DNA from: Candidatus Electrothrix gigas
Lineage (GTDB): Bacteria; Desulfobacterota; Desulfobulbia; Desulfobulbales; Desulfobulbaceae
Direction: 5' to 3'
Assembly (NCBI GenBank): GCA_022766165.1
Contig: QYLO01000008.1
Span: 1 to 64,000 of the forward strand
DNA length: 64,000 nt
Shown here: one piece after another, positions 54,479 to 61,962 of the stretch
Numbering within the stretch: the stretch's first letter is position 1
Layout of the letters: every line of letters starts with the position of its first letter
The notes under the pieces: model-generated
The model's input: the letters and a program-made list of their open reading frames with translations, nothing else
The model's database searches: none
What the model was told of the DNA's origin: nothing
Program-made: the position numbers and the translations under genes

Positions 54479-54743
54479 AATACTGCCTCTCTGAATATGT
54501 TGCCTTGCGGCAGCTAATGATACGGATATTCCCGCCCCGGTCAGTATAAACAACGACCAGAACACGTCCTTTCCCGGAACTACCGATATCAATATATCGT
54601 TGCTCCTCCGCAGAATGCTCATGGTCGGGGATCGTCATGGAGAGAGGATCAAGAAAGACGGTTGCCGCTTCATCAAAACCGATTCCATGTTTCTTACGAT
54701 TTGATTTTGCTTTCTTTTCGTCCCACTCAAAGTTCAGCTTCAT
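54465..54743 (-). CDS. brnT: BrnT-type ribonuclease toxin
   Basis: A 92-residue DUF497/BrnT protein: FEWDEKKAKSNRKKHGIGFDEAATVFLD, then RYIDIGSSGKGRVLVVVYTDR and IRIISCRKATYSERQYYEE. It is a RelE-like ribosome-independent RNase neutralised by BrnA, which follows with a 14-nt overlap. The first 240 nt are repeated upstream in the genome order as a truncated copy. Confidence 0.92.
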   Translation of the reverse strand: MKLNFEWDEKKAKSNRKKHGIGFDEAATVFLDPLSMTIPDHEHSAEEQRYIDIGSSGKGRVLVVVYTDRGGNIRIISCRKATYSERQYYEES

Positions 54744-54840
54744 CTGTCCGTACCTGTACCATGCTTCCGCTCCTGCTTTTGATACTCCTGTCTCTTCTCT
54801 GTATCATATCACAGACGGGGCCGCCCGCTCGCAGGTTGCA
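54528..54840. repeat. 313-bp direct duplication, copy B
   Basis: The partner of 53845-54157. It includes the 5' part of intact brnT and about 100 nt upstream. Confidence 0.88.
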
Positions 54841-54892
54841 GGCGAACGGAGCGAACCCCGACGTCCGGTTCGCCTTATGATTGTCGGGGTTC
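54841..54892. repeat. REP-like element with interleaved stems
   Basis: Two inverted repeats interleave: GGCGAAC (54841-54847) with GTTCGCC (54868-54874), and GAACCCCGAC (54853-54862) with GTCGGGGTTC (54883-54892). Such an order can fold as two alternative hairpins or a pseudoknot. A diverged relative with only the second stem lies at 54158-54211. Confidence 0.65.
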
Positions 54893-54944
54893 GTGCATTG
54901 GCCTAATCTACGGGGCTGAATCCGGCAGGGACTCCAAAAGAAAA

Positions 54945-57341
54945 CTACTTCTTCTTTTTGTTTCCTCCTCCCGAGGAAATCTCCGTAGCATCGTACTGCT
55001 GACCGCTGTCAACAGCTACACAGTCGCCATTGTTGTCATGCGGTACCTTCAGCGGCAAACTCATTTCCGTCTCGCCGCCTCTGCCGTCTCTGGCAATAAA
55101 CGTGACCACATAGACTCTTCCGTCACCGTGGGCATCGCGTTCCTGCCGTACCCAAGCAACATCCGTACCAATACAGTCTGGATCAGCATCTGGAGTGAAT
55201 TTGTCTGTAGGTTTATCAAGGGTGGGTTCATCACTGGTAATGGAAAGAATCTCGACGGTCACCGGATCGCCGTCCGGGTCGCAGACAAATCCTGTTAAAG
55301 GAACCGGAAACATCTTCTTGTTGTTCTTCGGGATACACTGAAACGCATTCACATCGCACAGCACCGGAGGATGATTGGCTTCAAACAGTACCTCCTGCTC
55401 GGCACCGATGCATTCCTCGTTATCCCAAGAAAGACGGGCGGAAAAAGTGATGAAGACATCCTCTGTTTCGTCTTCCGGGCAGGTAACCGTGACAACATTA
55501 TTTTCGTCAATGGTTACGTTCCATCCTTCGGGTACCGGTGAATGCGACCAGATTACATCATCGTACCAATCGCCTGTCGGATCGAAGGTGATATAATCGT
55601 CCAGATCAAACGGTGCAAAGCCAAAGCTGTATTTCAGATCCGGGATGTCCACGGTCATGTCCAGCTCGCTGTACTCCAAGGTAAGGTCTCTCAGAACAGG
55701 TAAGTCACGATCGCCGACCGGAGCTTCGGTGGTCAGGGTAGTGCGGACTTCTATGAACTGGCCCTTCATGCCGGTAAGTGCTGCTCCGTTGCTCACTGTT
55801 GTGAACGGGACAGAGGCCAACATGGCTTTTTTGGTTGCGGCCCGCACTTGAACAATTATCTCGCCGTTATTGACCGCATCCTCCTGTCCATTCCAGGAAA
55901 TCCTGTCCCAAAGGGTGTTGCATCCTCCGTCGTAGACAACATCCCAGAAACCCATGGGCGGATGACTGAGACGGACGCTACCGGTCATATCGCTGTAGTT
56001 GTACGGCCCGGCACCTTCTCCAAGGTCAACGGTTAAATCAACCGCATTGGTGGCCGGGTTAATCCGCATGATGTTATCAGACTCTCGATTCGTCACCCAT
56101 ATTTTACCAGCCTTATCTACAGACAATCCTGTCGGCGCTGTCCCGACTTCAATTGTTGCCAAAAGATTGCCGTCAGAATCAAGACGAGTCACTGTATTGC
56201 TGTTAGTATTTGCAGACCAGACAGTGTTGTCAGCAGTGACAGCAACCCCTCTGCCAGCTTTTCCTCCAGTATCTACAGGAAAGCCTGGTTCATAGCTACC
56301 GGTGTCTGGATTGATTTTTGTGATAGTATTCGGCCAGTGCATACTGTTCCAGATAAAGCCATCATTATCAATGCCAATGCCATATGAGCCTTCGACCTCT
56401 ATACATCGCCCCTCACCGGTGGAAAGGTCGTAACGCAGCAGCTTGTCTTGATAGACACTGGCCGACCAAAGGATATCATTACCAAGAAGTTGATCAAAGT
56501 TGTTGTTAACGATGGTGCCGCCATAACCGCCACAGCCAAAACCTGTGTCCTCAGAAGCATCAAAAGAATCGACAATGGCTCCGGTATTGCCATTCAATTT
56601 ATAAAACATTGTCGGATAATAGTGTCCATCATCATCGGGAGGATGACCACCTATCCAGACGTTATTCTCTCTGTCCACAGAAACGTGACGGATGCCAGGC
56701 GCACCCGGTAGCCGTTGATAAATCAGGATGCACTCATCTTCAGCATCCTCCACAATGCCGTCCGCTCCTCCGGCACCGTCAGTATTATCCGGCCAAGGCC
56801 GAATATCGCCCAGCCCTTTTGATGTTCGGATCAGTCCATCGCCGTTCCGGTCAACGCAGGTGTTGTATGTCAGTTTATCGGGGTCAAGTCGTACATATTC
56901 CCCGTCGGGATTATCTGTGCCGTCAGCATTGCAACGTGTTCCACCGATAACAATACCAATCTTGACAACCGATCCCTTCTCATCTTCGACTTCACCTCGG
57001 TTTCCCGTCCAGACGTTACCGTAAATATCCACGGTAGTTCTGGATGGATTCAAACCTCGGAATTCTGGAGCGGTTTTATACTCGCCAACGATTTCGCCAG
57101 TGTCGGTGTCAACCCGAACAACTGTGCCTCGTGCGGAAGCAGGAACGTTGATGAAACGGAAAGGTTTGGCAAAATTATTCAGCTGAAGCTGATCATGATT
57201 GGGATCATGGTTCAGATTGATGATGGTTCCCTCGTCAAAATCCGCATCAAGCGTCCAGATGTGCTCCTCGGCACGGACTTCTTTACTGAGACCGGGCAGA
57301 CATGCCGCTGCCAGTATCAGTGCCGTACATGCTTTTTTCAT
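54945..57341 (-). CDS. Secreted beta-propeller (NHL/Vgb-like) protein under riboswitch control
   Basis: A 798-residue protein with a signal peptide (cleavage near VRAEEH). Residues about 25-450 contain repeated NVWTGNR, NVWIGGH, TVWSANTNSNTVTRLDSDG and KIWVTNRESDNIMRINP units, the Vgb/NHL lyase-like propeller pattern. Residues 450-780 hold beta-sandwich regions, including DPDGDPVTVEIL-type Ig/cadherin-like text. The tail ends GGGNKKKK. No heme motif. Likely surface or extracellular. A GEMM-I-like leader lies about 230 nt upstream. It is within the mobile island. Confidence 0.82.
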   Translation of the reverse strand: MKKACTALILAAACLPGLSKEVRAEEHIWTLDADFDEGTIINLNHDPNHDQLQLNNFAKPFRFINVPASARGTVVRVDTDTGEIVGEYKTAPEFRGLNPSRTTVDIYGNVWTGNRGEVEDEKGSVVKIGIVIGGTRCNADGTDNPDGEYVRLDPDKLTYNTCVDRNGDGLIRTSKGLGDIRPWPDNTDGAGGADGIVEDAEDECILIYQRLPGAPGIRHVSVDRENNVWIGGHPPDDDGHYYPTMFYKLNGNTGAIVDSFDASEDTGFGCGGYGGTIVNNNFDQLLGNDILWSASVYQDKLLRYDLSTGEGRCIEVEGSYGIGIDNDGFIWNSMHWPNTITKINPDTGSYEPGFPVDTGGKAGRGVAVTADNTVWSANTNSNTVTRLDSDGNLLATIEVGTAPTGLSVDKAGKIWVTNRESDNIMRINPATNAVDLTVDLGEGAGPYNYSDMTGSVRLSHPPMGFWDVVYDGGCNTLWDRISWNGQEDAVNNGEIIVQVRAATKKAMLASVPFTTVSNGAALTGMKGQFIEVRTTLTTEAPVGDRDLPVLRDLTLEYSELDMTVDIPDLKYSFGFAPFDLDDYITFDPTGDWYDDVIWSHSPVPEGWNVTIDENNVVTVTCPEDETEDVFITFSARLSWDNEECIGAEQEVLFEANHPPVLCDVNAFQCIPKNNKKMFPVPLTGFVCDPDGDPVTVEILSITSDEPTLDKPTDKFTPDADPDCIGTDVAWVRQERDAHGDGRVYVVTFIARDGRGGETEMSLPLKVPHDNNGDCVAVDSGQQYDATEISSGGGNKKKK

Positions 57342-57569
57342 CTTTTCCTCCGTAGTTAAGCTTATTAATGTTTATGCAGACAGCACTGCGCCGTACCGCG
57401 TTGCGTATTTCGTGTATTTTTGAAGAATATGTACACAAAGAGAGGAGGAGCAAGATGACAGGCGTGCAGAGAAACTGCAAAAAACAGGCTTGTCCGTATG
57501 ACTGGAGGCGGTATCCCGGCAGGATACAGCTTTCGAGAACTTCACAACATACTCCCCGGTACAGATAAA
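57342..57569. other. Leader between riboswitch and propeller gene
   Basis: About 230 nt without a supported gene, between the riboswitch-like element and the propeller start. It should contain the expression platform. A GC-rich inverted segment near 57507-57535 (GGCGGTATCCCGGCAGGATAC) may be part of it. Confidence 0.4.
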
Positions 57570-57658
57570 AGCAGGCAACCCGGCTATCTCTTCCTAGAGA
57601 CCCGTGGTTTTCCGACACCGCCTCGCAACGGCTGTGGCTTTTTCAACTTTCCGTTTAT
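57570..57658 (-). ncRNA. GEMM-I-type cyclic dinucleotide riboswitch candidate
   Basis: Read on the minus strand: a hairpin ACA(G)CCGTT-GCGA-GGCGGTGT with a GNRA loop, then CGGAAAACCACGGGTCTC, a short loop and GAGATAGCCGGGTTGCC. This order (P2 with GNRA loop, GGGTCT...AGA-AGCCGGG-TGCC) is that of GEMM-I aptamers of Geobacter-type bacteria, which bind c-di-GMP or 3',3'-cGAMP. It precedes the secreted propeller gene in the right direction. Ligand choice cannot be told by eye. Confidence 0.7.
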
Positions 57659-57962
57659 AACCGGAAAGCAAGGCACCCGCTCAGTTAAATAAGCATTGCC
57701 AATTGTTATGATTACTGCGGAACGAGTCAGGCTCGTTCGATTTTGCGGCCCAAGAAAAGGCGGCAAAGAACTGAAGCAGCGTTTTTATCTTATCAACGGG
57801 CGATAGAGCAACGCCTGCATTCGACTGAATGGTTGTATTACTGCTTCAATTAGAAAAAACATACAGACTTCTAATCCTCCTGTCAATAAAAAAATATTTA
57901 TATCAGGATGATAAGCGGTAACAGTTATTATTCCCATGTAAAAACAAGGTCATTATAAAATT
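57659..57962. other. Non-coding part of island near its right end
   Basis: About 300 nt with no gene seen. AT-rich, and should hold the promoter of the riboswitch-led transcript. Contains no inverted repeat matching the left end at 52951. Confidence 0.35.
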
Positions 57963-58040
57963 ATGTCAGCATAATACCAGCAAGATAGTGGTGGTGACCT
58001 GTGGGGTATTGATCGGCAAAAAACCGCCGTTGTCAGAGTC
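57963..58040 (-). pseudogene. 25-codon stub of the AAA+ ATPase start
   Basis: The ATG at 58040 opens with the first eleven codons of the AAA+ ATPase (MDSDNGGFLPI), then unrelated NTPQVTTT to a stop. It overlaps the end of the 384-residue protein gene by 8 nt, showing the original gene 2 / gene 3 junction. Confidence 0.85.
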
Positions 58041-58073
58041 CATTGATTATTCCGTGTCTGCTAAAAGATATTA
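58010..58073. repeat. Right 64-bp direct repeat of the BrnTA island
   Basis: The partner of 52887-52950 (63/64). This copy lies in the native coding sequence of the 384-residue protein up to its stop. Confidence 0.92.
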
Positions 58074-59187
58074 CTTTGAAACCGCTATACATATCCTGAA
58101 CATCCTGAACATGTTGGTGCAGTTTATAGGGCATAACAACTGTTTTACGGATTAACGAGGCTTTTTGCCTCTCCAGCTCGTTATACACAGAGTATTCATC
58201 AACATCCGTGGCCTTGGGAATGTAAAACCGTTCTCTGACCCGTTTTTCAGTTAAAAGACTTCCCAACACCTTTTGATCCTTGATAACGCTTTGACCAATG
58301 GAAAAGACAAACTGCTCAGTCAGATGAAAGACGAATTTCCTGCCCTCATCTCCTGTTGCGAACAACTGTTCTGTTTCTTTTGGTAGGTTGACGGAAAAGG
58401 ATTGAGAGTAGATGGGACCGATGCAGAGACGCTTGAGCATCTTGGGATGAATAGAGTCCAGCCGCTGGTCAATAGCCATCGCCACAATGCCTACTGCCGG
58501 AGCCCGTGAACCCTCAGAGCGGATGATTTGCACAAAGGTATCAAAGGCTTTGCTGTTGACATGCAGGGCCTTCTCCTCTGCGTCCTGTTCAAAATCAAGC
58601 AGATAAATATAGGGCATATTGCTCTTCTTATCGTAGCAGGCCCAGTAATAGAGATATTTTCTTCTGCTCGGGTTCTCGTTTTTCTGACGAATCAGTTTGC
58701 CCTCGTTAAAGAACAGGAACAGGTTGTCCTGAACCAGCCCTTTCTGATAGGCATTCTGAGCCATCTCTGCAAGCAGCTCATCAGGATCTGTCTGTTTGTG
58801 CAAAAGATGGGAAAGGATGCGTTCTTTCAGAACAGCCTCTTTATCCTGAAAGATGCCCCTGTTCTTTTTCTGGTGCAGGTCAACTTCAAGCTGAGATATT
58901 TCATAAAAATTGACAAACCCGGAATCGCTTTTGTCAATTTTCAGCCTGTCCACCGGGTGGAAGAGATATTTAAGCCGAAGGAGTTCAAAGGTTGAGGTCA
59001 GTTTTTTAAGAAAGGACAGGATAATCCCGTGTTCGGTCATGGCCTCTTGGTCTCGCTCCTTTTTTAACTCGTAGATCTTTTCAACGGCCTTGAACGCTGT
59101 CAGGGTCTTGGTCATATACTTGACATGTTCATCCTGTTGATCCAGCGCAACCAGATCATGGATAGAGTAATCGTCCCATTGCAGCAT
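58033..59187 (-). CDS. Unrecognised 384-residue protein, second gene of AAA+ operon
   Basis: A soluble 384-residue protein without signal peptide. The N-terminus (MLQWDDYSIHDLVALDQQDE) and central segments (YLYYWACYDKKSNMPYIYLLDFE, VGIVAMAIDQRLDSIHPKML) match nothing I know. Helical and rich in Lys/Glu. It starts 15 nt after the coiled-coil gene stop. Its end overlaps a stub of the AAA+ start, which shows that gene 3 originally followed it directly. Confidence 0.78.
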   Translation of the reverse strand: MLQWDDYSIHDLVALDQQDEHVKYMTKTLTAFKAVEKIYELKKERDQEAMTEHGIILSFLKKLTSTFELLRLKYLFHPVDRLKIDKSDSGFVNFYEISQLEVDLHQKKNRGIFQDKEAVLKERILSHLLHKQTDPDELLAEMAQNAYQKGLVQDNLFLFFNEGKLIRQKNENPSRRKYLYYWACYDKKSNMPYIYLLDFEQDAEEKALHVNSKAFDTFVQIIRSEGSRAPAVGIVAMAIDQRLDSIHPKMLKRLCIGPIYSQSFSVNLPKETEQLFATGDEGRKFVFHLTEQFVFSIGQSVIKDQKVLGSLLTEKRVRERFYIPKATDVDEYSVYNELERQKASLIRKTVVMPYKLHQHVQDVQDMYSGFKVISFSRHGIINGL

Positions 59188-59202
59188 AGCGGCGGATTCT
59201 TG

Positions 59203-60558
59203 TTACGCGAAAAGATTATCGTCAGCCGCCGGGGTAGCAGTCCCGCCAGTACCTTGGGGCGTGCCACCTTCTCTGTAGGTAAACTCAGAGGCACTGAGGG
59301 GATCAATCCCGTAATTACTGATCATCTCCTCACGCAACGCAGCCTCGTCTTCACTGAGATCAGCTGCATGTTTTGCCAAGGCCTGCGCCACATTGGCCCG
59401 TCGCCGGATTTGATCCGGTGTCAGCTTCATCTTTTCAACGTAGGCGGTATCAGAAGCCACAATAATTTTGGCGACATTTTCCATCTGACGGGCATTTTTC
59501 TCATCGGTCATGGTGTCGACATTCTGGGCAATCTCCTGATCCGCAGCCGCCTTGAGCATTTCTAAATAGGATTGATCCTTGACCAGATCCTCTTGCAGCT
59601 TCGATTTCAGGGTGGCGATCCACATCTGATGATTACTGAGCAACTTCTGCTGGGCCTCCTGATGAGATTCATGTTCCTGAATGGATTTGGTTTTTTCATC
59701 CAGGATAGTCTGGACAACTTTGAGTCTGCCACGTTCTTCCTGAAGCGTTGAGCGAAGTTTGGAAACCTTGGCAAGTTGGCTTGTATGTTCGGCAGAACCT
59801 GTTTCAAAGGAATCAACAGCCAGTTCTTCATTTTGGAGTTCACCTTCTAGCTGTTCTACAACCTTTAACAGCTTGGCAGCTCGTTCTGATGCCTCGTTTT
59901 TAATCTCAAAGGCCCGCTCTTTCCGTGCCTTGATGGCCTCCAACTGATTCCGAATACTGGAGGTTCTTTCTGACATGATATCAATAGTCTTCTGTCCCAT
60001 CACCTGGATAATATTCAGGGTCTGTTCAATATCAGCAGACATGAGCCGTTCCCGTTTCAAGGTTTCAGCCTTTCTCTTTGAGTTGGTCAGCAGGTATTCC
60101 GCATTCTGCATAGCCTCCTTTGCTGCCTCAAGCTTGCCCTTTTTTCCCCATCCAAGCCCAAGAAATCCCCTGTATGCCTCGGCTTGTTCAAGACGCTTTT
60201 GCGCCTGTTCAAACGTTGTTGTGGCATCATTGATCAACTTCTTCTCTTCTTCTGAATCTTCAACCAGGGATTGAAACTCCTTATCCATGCCGTCAATCAG
60301 CACCTTCATCCCGTACACGGCTTTGGCCATGTCTTTTTCATCGCCTTGGATGGTTTGACGGAGGTTGTCCAGCTTGGAGGTCAGAATTGCCTCTCGCTTT
60401 AACCGCTCTTGATCATCCTCAATTTTGGAAATCGACTCCTGCTCCTTTTCCAACTCTGCCAGTTTGGAGGCCACATCTACTGGGCCTTTCGCCATTACAT
60501 CCAAATTGGCTGTTGTATCGTCCACCAGGCTGGAAAACAGATCTTGATTTTGCGACAT
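59203..60558 (-). CDS. Coiled-coil protein, first gene of AAA+ operon
   Basis: About 451 residues, almost wholly helical and charged, with long coiled-coil segments (about 30-110, 120-200, 215-350) and a flexible Gly/Thr/Pro tail (GGTPQGTGGTATPAADD). A GFLGLGWGKKGK patch near residue 135 breaks the coil. It may be a scaffold or substrate of the AAA+ protein. Loosely recalls TelA/phage-shock-type coiled coils, but no firm family. ATG 60558 is chosen over 60588. An octanucleotide repeat lies 52 nt upstream. Confidence 0.8.
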   Translation of the reverse strand: MSQNQDLFSSLVDDTTANLDVMAKGPVDVASKLAELEKEQESISKIEDDQERLKREAILTSKLDNLRQTIQGDEKDMAKAVYGMKVLIDGMDKEFQSLVEDSEEEKKLINDATTTFEQAQKRLEQAEAYRGFLGLGWGKKGKLEAAKEAMQNAEYLLTNSKRKAETLKRERLMSADIEQTLNIIQVMGQKTIDIMSERTSSIRNQLEAIKARKERAFEIKNEASERAAKLLKVVEQLEGELQNEELAVDSFETGSAEHTSQLAKVSKLRSTLQEERGRLKVVQTILDEKTKSIQEHESHQEAQQKLLSNHQMWIATLKSKLQEDLVKDQSYLEMLKAAADQEIAQNVDTMTDEKNARQMENVAKIIVASDTAYVEKMKLTPDQIRRRANVAQALAKHAADLSEDEAALREEMISNYGIDPLSASEFTYREGGTPQGTGGTATPAADDNLFA

Positions 60559-60609
60559 GGTATTATCCCCTGAAAAATTTTTTAACAATGTTGAATAGGC
60601 TGAATACGG

Positions 60610-60657
60610 CTATACAGCTATACAGCTATACAGCTATACAGCTATACGGCTATACGG
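60610..60657. repeat. Octanucleotide repeat upstream of the AAA+ operon
   Basis: Six consecutive 8-bp units, four CTATACAG and two CTATACGG, 52 nt before the coiled-coil gene start. Short tandem units of this kind vary by slippage. The place is right for a promoter or 5' leader. Confidence 0.85.
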
Positions 60658-60699
60658 CCACCTTGATTATGCTCTACTTTCTTAATAAAAATTAAATAA

Positions 60700-61962
60700 C
60701 TATGCAAGAGAATAAACAGAACGCTGCTTGATTTGTTGATGTACGAGGTGTTCCTCTATATCGGTTACGTCGGCTACATCGGCTACGGAAGAAATATTTC
60801 CTTCTAATCCTGTTACGTCCACAGCCAGAAGAGCTGCTGCCTTACCCGCTTCCAACGAACCAAGCTGCCTGTCCAGACCCAGAGCTTCAGCTCCGCCCAA
60901 GGTCGCCATGCGCAGGATATCTCTTGGCTTAACAGCAGGGTGATCCTCTGCCAGCAGGCGCATTTCACGCCAGAGCGACAGTTCGGGATTACTGGTCAGG
61001 CTGTCCGTTCCCAAGGCAGGCAGGATGCCCTTGTTGAGATATTTTTCCACTGGAGCAATGCCCACGCCCAGATAACGGTTACTGCCCGGACAGAGGCAAA
61101 CCTTGGCCTTGCTTTGCGCCAGCAGATCTCTTTCCATATCTGTGACATGAAGACAGTGCACACACAGCGTTTTGCTGTCAAGCAGACCGTGCTGATGGAG
61201 ATAGGAGACCGATCCTTTTGTGGCTGCGCCTGTGGGCTGAAAGCTGTTATCCCAGAAGCCACGCTGTTCCAGAAAGTTTCGCATTTCCCCTCTGCCTTGG
61301 CTGATCATATCATGCTCGGCAAGGGATTCTGCAACATGAATGGAAAAGATTTGCCCTAACCGGGTTGCTCTGGTTTTCAAGGCCAACAGCAAATCCAGAT
61401 GGGTGGAATACGGTGCATGAGCTGTGCAGCAGACATCCGGGCGTTCCGCTTCTTTCATGAGATTGTTCAGAAATGCGGCAAGTTCGGATGCCCGCAGACC
61501 GAGATATTCTTTGAAGCAGAGGAGCTGTCCTTGAAATTCCGGGATCAGCTCTCGGGTGAAGCCGGTATTGGAAATATCAGCAATGGCGACCACGCCCTGT
61601 TCCTGCTGTTGGGCAAGGACGTTTCTAGCTGTCTCCAAGATGGTCTTTTTATCGGCATCAACCCTGGCCCGCTCCACCAGCATAGAGCTGATCCAACCGG
61701 TAAAACTGGCAGGTGGAGGCTGTTGGGAAAGATGGGCAAGATGAGAAAGCTCAAGATGGGTATGGGCATTGATCAGGCCAGGCATAAGCACGGTATCAGG
61801 ATGATCAAGGATTTTCGCCTCTGGATACCTGCGAGCAATCTCCTTGAACCTGCCAACCTTGATGATTTTCCCCGCCTGTACTGCAAGCCCGCCATCGGTA
61901 ATGGGTGGACGGCTTATGGGCAGGAGCCACGGCGCACGGTGAATTATCGGCGGATCAATCAC
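60700..61962 (-). CDS. Amidohydrolase, probable aminodeoxyfutalosine deaminase
   Basis: A 420-residue amidohydrolase with MPGLINAHTHLELSHL (HxH metal site), AHAPYSTHLDLL, HVAESLAEHD and LGTDSLTSNPELSLWREM (final Asp). The subfamily includes MtaD/TrzA-like deaminases and the aminodeoxyfutalosine deaminase of the futalosine route. Choice of the latter rests on overlap with mqnC (4 nt) and the presence of mqnA in the window. Cytoplasmic. Confidence 0.85.
   Translation of the reverse strand: MIDPPIIHRAPWLLPISRPPITDGGLAVQAGKIIKVGRFKEIARRYPEAKILDHPDTVLMPGLINAHTHLELSHLAHLSQQPPPASFTGWISSMLVERARVDADKKTILETARNVLAQQQEQGVVAIADISNTGFTRELIPEFQGQLLCFKEYLGLRASELAAFLNNLMKEAERPDVCCTAHAPYSTHLDLLLALKTRATRLGQIFSIHVAESLAEHDMISQGRGEMRNFLEQRGFWDNSFQPTGAATKGSVSYLHQHGLLDSKTLCVHCLHVTDMERDLLAQSKAKVCLCPGSNRYLGVGIAPVEKYLNKGILPALGTDSLTSNPELSLWREMRLLAEDHPAVKPRDILRMATLGGAEALGLDRQLGSLEAGKAAALLAVDVTGLEGNISSVADVADVTDIEEHLVHQQIKQRSVYSLA

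Noticed and set aside
52951-58009. Terminal inverted repeats of the island
   Set aside because: Sequences just inside the 64-bp repeats do not match in inverted orientation, so a classic transposon is not supported.
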